From Sisyra terminalis (lineage: Eukaryota > Arthropoda > Insecta > Neuroptera > Sisyridae): DNA of 64,000 bases. Positions 11,345 to 23,689 of the stretch are shown here, in pieces. Location: contig OY292277.1 of the NCBI GenBank assembly GCA_958496175.1, positions 23,020,282 to 23,084,281 on the forward strand, written 5' to 3'. The notes below the pieces were generated by a model that did not search any database, had not been told where the DNA came from, and saw nothing but the letters and a program-made list of their open reading frames with translations. Every line of letters starts with the position of its first letter. Positions within the stretch are counted from its first letter, which is position 1. The translations under genes and the position numbers were made by a program.

Positions 11345-11965
11345 TACGAGTAATTTTCGATCACGCAACTGTGATTGCCTGTTGTTGGGAACGTCCTCTC
11401 GATGTTTTCTGGTTGGTTCTTCCACTCGACGTAATTACTCATATGTCAACAATAAATTTATTGATCAAATCGAAACTAAAGTATTTAATTCATACTTCAG
11501 GTACCTTAAGCCTTCAATATCATATATCGATAATGCAAACTCAGAGTTTAGAAAAATTTATAGTATATATGTGAAAAAATGTAAACTTATTTTTAAAATT
11601 GGTATCAACATTATCATAACTAAAACCTACAATTATCGTACTCTCGAAATTTTACATTCATCTCATTATTTTGAAGTTCACATTTTTGAAGGTTTCACTT
11701 CTATCGCGTGTGAACTGCACACATGTGTTTTTTTTTTGTTACCATTATGATTGTAATCTATGTGTAAATGTTTTAGGAAGGAATATCTAAAGTATAAACT
11801 CACTGTCTTTTATATCAATAGAAATATTTAAACTAATAGGTATTCATTGGTACGAGATGGATAATACCGTGCGATTGATATCATATACAAAACCTAATAT
11901 GAGTTCTTACAGATTTATTTCTATTATTATTTTTAACAATTTTCAATTTCGAGAAGCTAACATTC
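11345..11965. other. gene-free stretch
   Basis: The frames at 11254-11750 start inside the element above and run on without any recognised domain. Nothing else is visible. Confidence 0.5.
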
Positions 11966-11967
11966 AC

Positions 11968-12640
11968 TAGCTAATCGATACCTACTTAAATTCTGTGTAT
12001 GTGTTTGTGTTATATAATATATTATGCTTTAATATAATATATTAATATATTATGATTTTGCGGGTGCGAAAAATGTTTAAAATAGTTGCAAATGAATTTT
12101 GTGAAGTCCTTAAAATTTTTGAAGATTTTTTTTTTTAATGTAGGTCATCTCTTATTTTGTTACTTATAGAAGGCAATTTGATTTTTTTTAGTTTAAATGG
12201 GACCAACTTCAAATTTTAACCTATTATACAATTATGCTAGGTGAACCCGGGAGACGTTGTACTGCCATAATATATTATAATGGCTGAAATAAATAACTTA
12301 AATTTAAAAATATGTTCTTCAAGCATTAAAAACCCTTCCCTTTTTTAAATTCACAGTGAATACACTAACCACTGCGCTAATAAGGAGTCCAATGTCGGTA
12401 CGATTGTAAGGGTATAAAAATATTTTTATTTCAAAATGATACTACGTTATTGATTAGACAAATTTTGTCACCGCTTTCCACCTTTTTCACTTATATGGTC
12501 CAATTGAGAATCTAAACCATTCAGGACTCCATTCAAATACACACAGAAAATTTCAGCAGAATTGGTCCAGCAGTTTAGAAGGAATTCAGCCCTGTACAAA
12601 GATAAAGATAAAATATATATATATAAAGATAAAAAATAGT
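11968..12640 (-). mobile_element. possible decayed Helitron, minus orientation
   Basis: On the minus strand, the segment starting near 12640 runs from TATATATATATTTTATC to CTGCTGGACCAATTCTGCTG, which resembles the 5' part of the well-defined Helitron at 53478-55707 (AGAACGGCTGAACCGATTTG). About 255 bp inside lies a perfect tRNA-type A box, TAGCGCAGTGG (near 12373-12383). The plus-strand ACTAGCTAATCGATACC at about 11967 could be the CTAG-ending 3' terminus. The termini are degenerate and the outer limits are uncertain. Confidence 0.35.
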
Positions 12641-14160
12641 TATAGAAAAAACTATTCAATTTCATTACTGCTAAGGTAGTAATAAATAAAAATCTGTTAA
12701 CATTGTTTGTTTATATTTGCTTCATTACGATTATTTCGGCAATTTTTTTTTCTATCAAATCAAAGGTTTATGGGATATTTTTACATAACATACATTAAAT
12801 TCCAGACATTAAAATGGAATTTTTGAATTACAGAGTATAGATACTAGGAGTCCGAATGCTATGTTAAAAAATTGGAGATCCAGTATCGGTAGAGTGCGCT
12901 ACACTTCAGAAAGTAGGCACTTGAATCATTACGCGGGAAGTGTGGTTGTTATTAGAAACTGTAAATTCCAATCTTCTGTACAATGGGAAATGTGTCAAAA
13001 TATGGGGCATTCACAAGAGTGCTTGGAGTTCTAACTTATGTTACCTTATTTACCATACGTAAGTTTCGATTTTAGTATTACAAACACACTTGTGGCAGCG
13101 CCACATCTTGATACATTTTTCTTCATCCATTAAAACTTTAGTGACCTTAGGTATATTCTCAATACTTGCGCTGTTAGTGGCAGAAAAGAGAACTATGGTA
13201 TGGGTTTATTATTATATACATAAATATTGTAAAAAAGACTATATTGTTCCGACTCCTTGTATTTATACTTCATGGAAGGAACTTTGGAGTAATTATTTAC
13301 AATAACTTTGTTGATTTAATATTATGCTCCGCTGACGAAGTTGCTAGTATTGAGTTTTCTTTAAAGTTATTTCTATATCAACACCAGTGAAAAATCGTGT
13401 TGATTCTTTCAATAATTTTTTTGGATATGATCAATTTTTCTGCTTATTTGTTGTTCCTCAATGGTTGTCTTCTTTCTATTCTTCCATTTAAATGAAATGC
13501 AAATAAATTCATAGAATTGAGGTGCGAAGGTTACATCGAACGATAAACTGTTGATTTTTTTCCATACAAAAGACATTTAAGGCTTTTAACGAAAAAAAAA
13601 ACTTTTGAATGTTGTATATTTCTATACCTGAAAAATTAATTTAAAGAAAATTAGTAAAAGCAAGAAATTTTATGTAAATAAACACCCCACACAATTTTGC
13701 AATCGAGTATCCTTCAAATGCGTGATTTGTTTTTATGATCTATTTGGATCACCGAAAAAGAAAACATACTTATAATTTTCACAAAGGTCAAATTATTATA
13801 TGATCGTTAATTGTAATTCTAACGACTTTCTTAATGATTAACAAACGAAAGAGCGGTAGGCCGGCGGAAAATAACTGTCGAAATTCAATAGTACAATAAC
13901 GCAAAAATAGGAAGGTTACACATGGCGTGGAAAAAACTCTGTAAGTAAAAGTTTTTTTAAAAATTTTCTTCTCTTATCTTTGGTATATGTACGTCATTTT
14001 TTTCCATTACACGACGATATTATGTCATTCGACGCGTAAATAATAATTAATAAACGTCAAAAACTTATGAAATCATTCGAAAATTTACACTCGTGCACTG
14101 TTGATTGGAATTTTCTCGTTTTCTCGTGATAAGAAACTTTCCAAACGAGTCGTTCGGATG
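12641..14160. other. gene-free stretch with a G+C-richer island
   Basis: Mostly featureless. Around 13845-13955 the base composition rises (GAGCGGTAGGCCGGCGG) and a short start, ATGGCGTGGAAAAAACTCT, is followed by a consensus splice donor GTAAGT. This could be a first exon with its promoter on the plus strand, but I found no convincing partner exon. Confidence 0.4.
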
Positions 14161-14211
14161 ATAATTTTATTAAAAGATGAAGTGAGGCGTCCATCGAAAT
14201 GAGGATGAGGT

Positions 14212-14400
14212 TCAGTAGTCATTCCAATCGTTCTCGGCGATACAATAAAAAGCAGCCTGCACCTCCAAAGAAAGGAAAGTAAAAAATGTGATGGGATATA
14301 CTATATGCAATAAATAGACCAATTTATTACATTGAATCCATACGTGCAAATTATCTTCTTGTTTTTCTTCTTGAGGTGCTGGTTTTTGATGGTAACACAC
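14212..14400 (-). CDS. weak two-exon candidate, C-terminal end of an unrecognised gene
   Basis: On the minus strand, a frame reading YHQKPAPQEEKQEDNLH ends at 14344 with a GT donor. An 81-bp intron with a pyrimidine-rich end then leads to an exon at 14262-14212 reading VQAAFYCIAENDWNDY and a stop, in phase. An AATAAA signal lies about 40 bases downstream of the stop (near 14169). The local composition is less AT-rich than the flanks. Against it: no upstream exon with a good acceptor was found, the family is not recognised, and the opposite strand also has short open frames here. Could be a chance assembly. Confidence 0.15.
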   Translation of the reverse strand: MCYHQKPAPQEEKQEDNLHVWIQCNKLVYLLHIVYPITFFTFLSLEVQAAFYCIAENDWNDY

Positions 14401-14504
14401 AGCACCCGCCTCCGATTAATTTGGTCATGATCAAGAACGGATGGTAGACAATTTTTTTGAAATTTTGATTCGTCATTAGATTAAAAAAACAGTCTATGTA
14501 CTTA

Positions 14505-14900
14505 TGTACGCATGTGAGAAGTTATACTTCTTTGGTATAGTTAAAAATAGGTTTTTAATCCACTGCCGTAGCCTCTTCCGATAGTGTCTGAACTAGCACA
14601 CCAGTTATAAGATTTGTGATTACTAAAATATGATACAATTTTAAACACAAATTACTTTTAATACCAAAATACAATATAAGAAACCGTGTGTTTTGAGGCA
14701 AAGACAAGGACAAAAAATATAAAGTTTAAAATACATCCATATTAGTGGAATATAAATATAATAATTATTGGCTAAAATATGAAATACCATGTCCTTAGTT
14801 TCAACTGTCATTTCGATTTCATTCAATTGCTAATTTTAGCTATTTGTCAGTTGTGTCAGTGTTGGGCTGTGAATATTTCATGGAATATAACTGGGTTTCA
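14505..14900 (+). repeat. composite repeat R4/R5, left part only
   Basis: It begins GAGAAGTTATACTTCTTTGG and ends near GTTGTGTCAGTGTTGGGCTG. The same succession, reverse complemented, occupies 56510-56910, and a shortened copy follows at 15325-15555. The landmarks TTTCAACTGTCATTT, CATTCAATTG and GAATATTTCATGG are shared. It has no long frame. A short copy of the start also occurs near 43642. Confidence 0.6.
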
Positions 14901-15324
14901 AATAAAAGATTAAATTGGCTATTTATGCATAGGCGCTATATGTGTACACATTTGGTTACTTACACAAAATGTATATTACATATTGTATGAATTAATGGTT
15001 TAACCGAATCAACAGATTGGATCACATGTTCGAAAAATACTCATCAAAAACCTTTACCATATAGAAGTAGATGCCATAAAATATCATGTATAGATATCTA
15101 TAAACAATCCTAAATAGCGATTTTCTAAAAATTATATTAATACAATAGTGCTTGTATATTTTATTTACCCATTTATATCTATGTATTGAAATTGATATTA
15201 ATTCAAATATAGAAAAATATAATGTAATATAATGTATCAATCGACTTTTATTACATTATTTTAAATATTTTACTGAATAACTTCAAAAAATATGTTTCTT
15301 TTAAATGCATTTTAATTATCATTA

Positions 15325-15900
15325 TAATAATAGGCAAACGTAAGTCATATGTATGCATATATTTCGGCAAGGTAGACAAATACTGTAAACACATAGGTGT
15401 GAGTGAAATACAATCATGGTTTCAAATTTAACTGAGTTTTTGTTGCTATGGTTTCAACAGTCATTTTTATTTCATTCAATTGATTGCTAATTTTTATCAT
15501 TTGTTAGTTGTGTCAGTATTGAGAGGTTAATATTTTATAGGAAATTACTAGATATGTATTAATATTGGATATTGTTTAGACTATAAAATTCGAAAATATT
15601 CAGTTCAACGATTTCTATCTTCTCCATGTTCTAAAGATTCTAACCGTTTTGACTGTTTCTAACTATTCGTTAGCTATAACTTCGTATCTGATTCGGGATT
15701 GTTCGGGATGATCAAAACCTCTCCCCTCGAGTCCGTCGGTAAACGAAAAACATATGCCAACATATGCGAGTGTTGGCTTAACTTGATCGATGCGATAAAA
15801 TGTTTTAGTAGATTTACTGCTATACATATCGCTCCCAAAAATCGGCCAAATTTCGCCCGCTTGAACCATTCTGAACCCCTTGAACCATTTTTTTAATAAT
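15325..15900 (+). repeat. composite repeat R4/R5, copy with right part
   Basis: It continues past the R4 unit into a G+C-richer block (15690-15900) that carries GTAAACGAAAAACATATGCC and ATCGCTCCCAAAAATCGGCC. The reverse complement of 56155-56510 has the same succession with similar spacing, so R4 and R5 are one element. A 98-codon minus frame and a 65-codon plus frame overlap the block, but neither strand can be preferred and no domain is recognised. Identity unknown. Confidence 0.55.
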
Positions 15901-15959
15901 TCACTCTCATTAATTATTTTTTTCAAAACGTCGGTAAAGAAGTAGAACTTCAAAAACAT

Positions 15960-18165
15960 ATATCCTAAATATATATCTCGAAGTAAATCAATAATTGATA
16001 AATTTCACATTAGATCCATAAATGGATCTATTTTTAGCAATAAATAGACGCTAATTATATTGAGCAAAAAAAAACATAATACGTAAAGGTCGCAATTTTG
16101 ACTTTAGGCCTCTATCGCCTTCCTAAAATGTCATCATCAAGTACTATTATTATTTTTTTAATGAGATGAATTGATCGTTACGATCATTTTTTTTGTCGAT
16201 CATTACGTCACAAGCCGAAATTAATGAAATATTTTACGGTAGAGAACGACCAGAAAAAAACGTATGTTATTGAAATCCTTCAAAGAAAAAAATGTACATA
16301 CGAAGAACCACCAGTACATCACGCAGATAATGTGGGAGATGAAAGAAATAAATTGATCATGTTACGTAAGAAAAGGAAGATGAAAGTGAACGAGCAAGAG
16401 AATCGAATTTATTGGCCACTTCTTTTGGTTAAATAAAAATTGCATAAATTTAATCGGTAGGTAGGTACATCCTTTTCCTTTTTGTTTCACGGATAAATCG
16501 GCCTGAGACATTTTAATCGCAATTCTAAAAATAATAATATAATGCCATACTACATACGTTTACTCGTTCCATAGCTTTTGGCTGTTGTGGTATAATGCAA
16601 AATTATTTGTGGGGCGAAGAATTTATTTGGAGGCATCGGACAGTTAACGGAATGCGTGTCGGCGCCTTGTTGGCATCTTCGAGGTTCATCCTCATAAACT
16701 TGGAATCTTCGCTTTATGAGTGGTCATGGCTTTTAATGGCTCAACATACGCCATGTTATCGTATGAACTACAACACGAAAATGACGTAGAAATATTATCC
16801 CTTTATGAAATTATCATAAATTGTATTTTTCTTCATCGCATGCTCGTTTAACATCATCTTCTCGCTTTCTGTTTCACTTAATATCCAATAGCGAGAAGAC
16901 CATTGAACTATTAAACTCGCTATTTAATATGGCAATATACATTTATCTTCGATTCACATAATAATAAAAGTAATTGGGTTTTAGTGGGAACAATTTATTC
17001 TAAGAAATTAGTTTTTAGAAGAAAATTTATTCACCAACAATACTACTAACAATATTTGAAGTCGATTATCAATACTGTTCGGGTAACACCAGACGTAGAC
17101 AAACGATCGATCGCAGGCATTTTAAATATTTTTTTAGTTAATTTTCATTTTTTTTTATTGAAAGTGTGTACTAAAAATTTAACAGACGATGAAACTTGAA
17201 TTTAAAATTAAACGTATCTATTCTACAGCGAATATTACTGATTCCCAAATAGTGCTTTCAGTACTGTTTTCTTCTTATTGTCTCTTTAAAGAGTTACAAG
17301 GAATTCACATCTTCAAAAAAATAAATTTTTTGCTATCTTTTTAATTTCTATAACATTTCTAAAATATTGTTCTAAATTTTCAAGTTGATCCGTATTATAA
17401 TTTCGGAGATACAACCTTGGGAAGCTCAGTGCACCGTAGGTATATCGGTGCAGCTGCTCATCTATTATCGCGTTTTTCTTCAAACTGTGTTTTTAAAGTC
17501 GTTTGTGAAAATTTCTCAAGAACTACTCTCCCGATTTTGATGAAATTTTACACAGGTCATCGAGATATAATTCACAAGGACTTGGACGAAGGATTTTTTT
17601 TCAATTACAACTATTTAAAAAAAATGCAGACCTAATTTATCGAAAGTTGCATTTTTTGATAAAAAGGTTAATCAAATATCTAATTTTCACTGCTTTTTTT
17701 CTTTTTCTTCGTTCAAGTTCTACTTTATGATTATATCTAAAACGTGTATTTTTTTCACTTCTTTTTCGCTTATTTTCACGCATGATCCTGTCATGAGTTC
17801 TGCTGCCAACGCGAACACATCTTTTTCCGAAAGGGTCACCGGAAATGATGTCGCAATGGGAGAGTTTTAAATAATTTTCTACGAAAATTTCAGAAATTGT
17901 TTATCAAATGTGTATGTTTGAGATAGTAAAAAGTTTATATAAAATATTTTATTTTTTAGATGGAAAAAAATTGTTAAAATTAGGCCATTTTTCTGCGATT
18001 ATACCCATGTATCCCCTTAAACATGTATTTGTTTTAATGTAATTTAACTGCTATTTAATTGTAATTTAACCCATTTTTTGAAGTCAATCGCGTGTAAATA
18101 AGAACAATTATTGTCGATCATACCAGTATTAAGTTTACCCATCCCTGGGTTACACTAATATTCTG
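15960..18165. other. gene-free stretch with a fragment of repeat R3
   Basis: The frames at 16224-16436 and 16595-16789 have no recognised domain. At about 17465-17510 the minus strand carries the ACACAGTTT and AGAAAAAC landmarks of repeat R3. The block 17400-17640 also includes CTACTCTCCCGATTTTGATG, typical of decayed interspersed repeats. Nothing else was recognised. Confidence 0.45.
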
Positions 18166-18167
18166 AA

Positions 18168-18608
18168 GGGTTTTCCATAAATTACGTCATAAATTCTAAA
18201 GGGAAAGGAGTCAATGGGAAGTGACATTGTGTCACAATAACCAGGGGGGTCAAAAGCTTTGTGACGTCAAACACTAAAATTTAAAATATTTAAGTCTAAG
18301 GACACAAGATGATTAAGTTTTAAATCTTTAATTAATATAATTAATCGTTTATCATTTCTTATTAAGTCTTTGGTTTTTCTTACTATATAAAATTTTCGAT
18401 TTTATGTTGGCTTAATTAATTGTTATATTATTTAAAGGAAATGAAAATTAATTTGAGACTGTTGTCTTGTTTTACTTATTACTAATTATATAATTTAAAA
18501 AATACATGACGTCACACAGAGAGATAGAGGGGTCTTTTAACAACTAGTAACAAGGACGGTAGGGGGTAAAAATCGTAAAGCTTATGTGACGTAATTTATG
18601 GATGGCCC
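18168..18608. mobile_element. MITE with CATAAATTACGTCA ends
   Basis: The left end, GGGTTTTCCATAAATTACGT, pairs with the reverse complement of the right end, GGGCCATCCATAAATTACGT. Inside, ACGTCA/TGACGT blocks and G-runs repeat (CAGGGGGGTC near 18244, GTAGGGGG near 18560), suggesting one copy landed in another. About 440 bp with no frame. Related to 3313-3529. Confidence 0.65.
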
Positions 18609-18609
18609 A

Positions 18610-19205
18610 TTATTTTAAAAATTTCATAGGTCTTTCAAATTAACAATTTTAAAAATAATTATCAAAAATTAATGTCGTTTTGACTGTCCCAAATCTATAT
18701 TACTATATTCATTTTTAAATATGCTTATCAAAAACATGTTTACACTTCTAAGTTTTTTTTAATCTGCGGTTTAGAAGGTCTGTTTTTTATATAAGTGCTA
18801 TTTATACAACATATAAAATATATTGTGGTCTTATTTATGTAATTAACAAAAGTAAACTGTAAACATAAATTTGAACAAAAGTTCAAACAAATAAATAACT
18901 GACGTATTGTCTAGAAACGTAGTTCGATTGTCAAGCAATCTTCCACAGTGGTCATCAAGTAGTATGCCTAGTAGTAGTCGTATGCTCACACATATTCAAA
19001 TTTTAACCTTATAATAATACAGACAACAAGTTATTCAGTTAAAAATGTATATGACTCATAATAAAAGCATTATTTTTAAGAATTTTAAAAATTAACGAAT
19101 TTCAAGTCACTAAATACTTCAGCTGTTATAAAGCGAAGGTAAATAATTTATAAAATATAACATTTCTTGAACACTCTATGAATTAGATAAAAATTTGTTA
19201 TTATT
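18610..19205. other. gene-free stretch
   Basis: AT-rich sequence without recognisable features. Confidence 0.6.
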
Positions 19206-19207
19206 AT

Positions 19208-19370
19208 CTTTTACCGTTGCTTTATAATTGCTAAGGTTTTTAACGACTGTAGGGTCAATACAAATCCATAAATAAAAAAATATTAAAAAATACCTCCCAC
19301 ACGAAAATCGTTAGATACCTAGCACCTACCGATTTTGAAGCAGTCGCCTTAACCACTCGGTTATCAGTAG
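19208..19370 (-). repeat. SINE copy, minus strand
   Basis: Same family as 2159-2327, read on the minus strand. The A-box region is represented by AACCACTCGG (19351-19360) and the tail by ACCGTTGCTTTATAATTGCT. The B-box region has drifted. No clear target duplication. Confidence 0.7.
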
Positions 19371-20685
19371 AAGATAATATAAAAAATCTATTTTTCGATC
19401 ATTTTTTTTGCATTTTCATGTTTTTAGTCAATAAACAATTTAGAATGGGCTTCTTTTAGAATCACGCAAAGGTTATTTTGCTATAAATAGTCGGGGCTTT
19501 TATTTTATGTTGGTAAGTATTTAATTACATAATTAATAATATAAACCACAAATGCGCTGTTTCGATAATTAATATTATTTTATAACTACACTTATTTCTT
19601 TTGTCGCTTTATGGTAATAATATATTGAAATTTATGATGAAAGAATTTAATAGTTGTAGTAATTTTTATCCTGCACGATCCTGCAGGGAAAACATGGACA
19701 GTGGACAACTACTTATAAATAATGATTTTGTAGAATAATTATAAATTCTTGATAAATTACATCTAATATTACATACTTTTAATGTGTGCTTGTGATATTA
19801 ATCTGCACATTATTTAGTACTGTGTGTACATTGAAACTTCCTTAATATATTTTCATTTGAGTATGATAACTGCTCATAATATTTACCATATTTACTATTC
19901 GTATTGTAACTAAAGACCCTAAGCTTACATAAATACAGCTTAAGACTTTATTGATGTTATGTGCATTTTAAGTAAATACTAAGAGACGTGAAAGTAAGAA
20001 ATCTTAAATCTATTGAAGATTCTAATGTTTTTTGTATGTATAATAAAATAGGTACAAATTCAATGCATACATATAACATACAAAAAAAAAACTTTCACCT
20101 ATATTACACTATTTGTTAATTACCAAAAAATATAGGTAAGTCTGTAATTAACCTAAATACTGAAAAGATATATAAGTATGGCACCCCAAAAATACATCAC
20201 TATGATCAAGGTGAAGTGTTACCACGAAAACCGTTATCGGTAAAATGGTAATAATTCTTTTGCAATACATAGTAATTCTTACTATATTAAATCTAAAAGC
20301 TGGGCGATGATTTAAATTAGTACCATACTTACTTAATTGGCAAAGGTATCATGTGGTAATTTATTTTAGAGCCACTTAATCTTTGGTTTTATAAAAACCT
20401 TAATTCAGGTAGACTTTCACAAATCATTCAAACAATATCATTTTTCAGGAAAAAAAGCGTGCTAAAGTGAATTCAAAATCGTGCGTTCCGTTTTTCTGGT
20501 AAATTCTGACTTCCTCAGGTGTTTGCTATGTTACCCTCGTCAATAACGGACATTGCACATTACGGACAAACAATATATTAATGATCTCCTTTCGGTCTCG
20601 TCGTATTTTTTAGATAAAAAGTAACAATATTAAAAAACGTTTTGTTAGGTAGGCTCGTTTTTTGTGCTTGTAGTACTAAATTTTC
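19371..20685. other. gene-free stretch
   Basis: AT-rich sequence with no recognised gene or element. Confidence 0.6.
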
Positions 20686-20697
20686 TTTGTTTCTTTG

Positions 20698-20874
20698 TTT
20701 TTTTTTTTTAATTTTTATTTACCGTCGCTTTATAAGTACCAAGTTCCTTAGCAACTCTTGGGCTTACAACAATCCATAAATTGACAAAGATTGAAAATTT
20801 GCTCGAAACGAGATTCAAACCCAACACCTACCAGTTTTAGAGGGGCCACTTCGACCACTCGGCCACCAGTAGGC
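20698..20874 (-). repeat. SINE copy with 12-bp target duplications
   Basis: A complete minus-strand copy: the A box is GACCACTCGGCCACC in plus orientation, the B box is GAGATTCAAACCC, and the body and tail are well preserved. It is flanked by TTTGTTTCTTTG (20686-20697) and TTTGATTCTTTG (20875-20886), 11 of 12 bases identical. A poly-T run at the left end corresponds to the A-rich tail. Confidence 0.8.
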
Positions 20875-21317
20875 TTTGATTCTTTGAATTGTAGAACGAC
20901 TAAATCAGTGAGTTATGTTTAAGTGATGTTTAATAGTGATGTTTATCGCTAGGTATAAGATAATGTTCTAGTTAGTGACAGATTTACGCCTAGGACCATG
21001 AGGTTGGCTTAACAGAACACTAATAAGCCCTAATAAAGCCCTAATAACACAAGAGCGAGACAATATTATAGATATCAATTAATTTTCGATTTGAAGTTTT
21101 TTAAAAATTTCCATATATTTTTCCCCAACTACAAGAAACAACAATATCGTAAACTATTCTTAGTCTTATATCAGTATCTACAGACGCTGATTGAATGGTT
21201 TATGTATGGTACATCATATTTAAATTTAAAAACAAATTTAAACAAAAGTATTTGTATATATATTATAAGAACAATAAATTTTATTTTATTTTTTAATTAA
21301 TTTTCGCAAATCAATTT

Positions 21318-21348
21318 TTGGTGGTATGAAGTTCACCGGGTCCTCTAG
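21318..21348 (+). mobile_element. Helitron-like 3' terminus
   Basis: GAAGTTCACCGGGTCCTCTAG followed by T fits a Helitron 3' end: CTAG next to a T, preceded by a G+C-rich block of the type seen at the reverse-oriented ends at 53478 and 42622. The element body to the left (about 21060-21317) is AT-rich and shows no helicase frame. The 5' end was not identified. Confidence 0.35.
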
Positions 21349-21812
21349 TGTTAAACTGAAGGATATAGTGAACTTCGTGTCACGAACTGTTTCGTGATTT
21401 TTTTATTTTTGGCTACTTGTATTTCTCAAAATTACTATAAATTGATCGCGTACCTATGAAACTATGATCGGGAATTGAAAATTAGAAAAGAGGGAACATA
21501 AAATAAACAACCCTAACTTACTAGTGCTATTATTACCCAGGCCTAGTGTGGCAAAATTTTCGGAATGCTAATATTTTAAAGGTAAAAAAATACAGAATAT
21601 TATATACAAATGTGCAACAGAATAAATGTGTCACATTTCCGTTAATTTAAAAAAAAATTCTAATGAGTATTTGATTACAATTTCATGAACAGTAGCCTCT
21701 TCTAACGCTTAAACTGACCACTGGGAACGCTTGTGTCGATTTGCTTCCCATATCATAGCGAATACACAAAGCGAATACATAATCGGTTACCTGTGTATCG
21801 CTTAGAATATTG

Positions 21813-22239
21813 GGTATAAGCTTGGATCAGGAACGTCGAGATATTCCGAACTGTAGATAACTATTCCGAATGGGTACGTATTGTTCACTCGAATGCAATT
21901 TGTACGTAAACTTTGACAAGCCAGAAATGAAGAAGCGACGGTTATTTTTATTGTGGACCGATTTAATCGCGAATTAAATTAAAACAAAGTCGAAAATGCA
22001 ACGTTGCCAAATTGTGGGTGTGCTGAAGTGGACTTGCCCAAAGTAGACTTTATTTAGAAAATTTAATTTTACATAATACAATATAAATACATATTTGAAA
22101 ATAACAATCACTACTTTATTTCTGACATGTCAAAATTTACGTACAAATTGCATTCGAGTGAACAATACGTACAGGAATAATATCGAAACCATTCAAAAAC
22201 AATTCTTAAATTTCGACGTTCCTGATCCAAGCTTATACC
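21813..22239. mobile_element. hAT-like MITE with perfect 8-bp target duplication
   Basis: It is flanked by GAATATTG at 21805-21812 and 22240-22247. Terminal inverted repeats begin GGTATAAGCTTGGATCAGGA, and inner blocks (ACAATACGTAC, TTGCATTCGAGTGAACAA) also pair, so much of the 427-bp element can fold back. The centre contains half of the ATCTGGCAA/TTGCATTTTCGAC core module found alone at 42925 and 50601. A second, interrupted copy lies at 53317-56145. Eight-base duplications point to the hAT superfamily; no transposase is encoded. Confidence 0.8.
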
Positions 22240-22249
22240 GAATATTGTT

Positions 22250-23685
22250 TCATTGAAAATTTTCAAAAAAAAAAAAATTAAAAAAAATAATTTGCTTTTT
22301 GATTTACACTTCGAAACCTCATCAGCATTGTATTTGAATGTTTTTTTTTGTTTGAAAAAATATAAAAAAAAATCAAATTGTTCGAAAATTAGTTACTCCA
22401 AAATTAAAAATATTAAAAATAAATTCTATAAAGTTCTTAGTTTAAATAATAATTTAAAATTTCGAATAAGATGACAATGTTTGCTATCAGAAAAAGTATT
22501 ACATTTTCATTCAACATTATACGTCTACATTATTAAAAATGGATTGTATAAAAGTATCTATCCGTCGTATGATCAATTACTGTTTTCTTTTTACAATAAA
22601 ATTTTTATTATAATACTCCGCTTTTGTTTACAAGTTCTTTTTGCATTTAACATTGATTTTTCTAAATATACAAATGTTTTATATAAAAAAATTGAATCAT
22701 TAAACATTTGCTGAATGCAGTGATACAAAATATCTAATATTATGCTTCATAATAATATGAATTATTTACAATTATTCATTTTAAAACAAGAATCTTATTT
22801 TACGAGGCTGCCAAGTTTTTTATGACGAACAAAATTATTCATTACCTATGTATTTTAAACAACAAGCAACAACAAAAAACTTTTATCTTCTTCTGGATAT
22901 TTTTATTTTATGTTTTACTTGCGATTTGTAATATAGTATCGTAAAACTACTAAGTAGAATTATACAAACAATAGATAAAGATATTTACATTATTTATTAA
23001 CTTGAACTCGTGGGTTTATTTTCATTTAGATTTAAAATCAGATTAAATTCCATTTGGAAACCACAAAGATGCATTTTTTAATGTACTCCTAATTAGTGTG
23101 TTAATTAAAAATTATTTCGGCTTAAATATTTCAATTCACAGGTATTCTCAGTTTTTGGAACTCTACAATGATATAAATTATTTTACGACGAAATTTTCGA
23201 ATTATTATTTTAACAATATAATGAGGATTTCCTCTGATTTTATTATAAAAAATAAATGGTACATAAGACAGCGATGATAACATAAATAATGTGCAATAAT
23301 TAATGGGAAGTTTTCACAATTTAAATAATGCATATCTATCTAGTAACAAATAGAATTAGCCTTCCAGTGATATGAATAACTTCATACGTAATGAATATTA
23401 AATTACTGTTGTATAGTCATACTGAAAAGTACTAATTAGATGTAACGTTGTCTCGTATGATAACAAATGGAACAAGTTGGCTTTTTATAAGGTCAAAGCT
23501 TTTTCCTTTATAAAAAAAGTCATGGAACTATTTATAAAACTAACTGGTTTAAAAAATAAAAACTAAGTAAATGAGAGGATATTAAAATAATCATATAAAT
23601 TATTATTAAACGAGATTTATTGTAAAATCTACTGGAGAATTTATTATTTTTTTTTAATTTGTATATTCTTTAAGATAAACAGTTA
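22250..23685. other. gene-free stretch
   Basis: Very AT-rich. The plus frames at 22253-22714 are low-complexity (K/I/F/N-rich) and have no recognised domain. Confidence 0.6.
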
Positions 23686-23689
23686 ACTA

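Noticed and set aside
13922..14280. Plus-strand gene joining ATGGCGTGGAAAAAACTCT to an open segment at 14216-14277
   Set aside because: The required acceptor follows a purine-rich stretch and no continuing exon stays open.
15663..15959. 98-codon minus-strand frame that looks protein-like
   Set aside because: It lies in the R5 block of a dispersed repeat, the opposite strand is equally open, and no domain is recognisable.
22300..22330. Minus-strand CTGATGAGG...TTTCGAAG resembling a hammerhead core
   Set aside because: The GAAA strand is replaced by CGAAG, stem II would have almost no room, and no stem I pairing was found.
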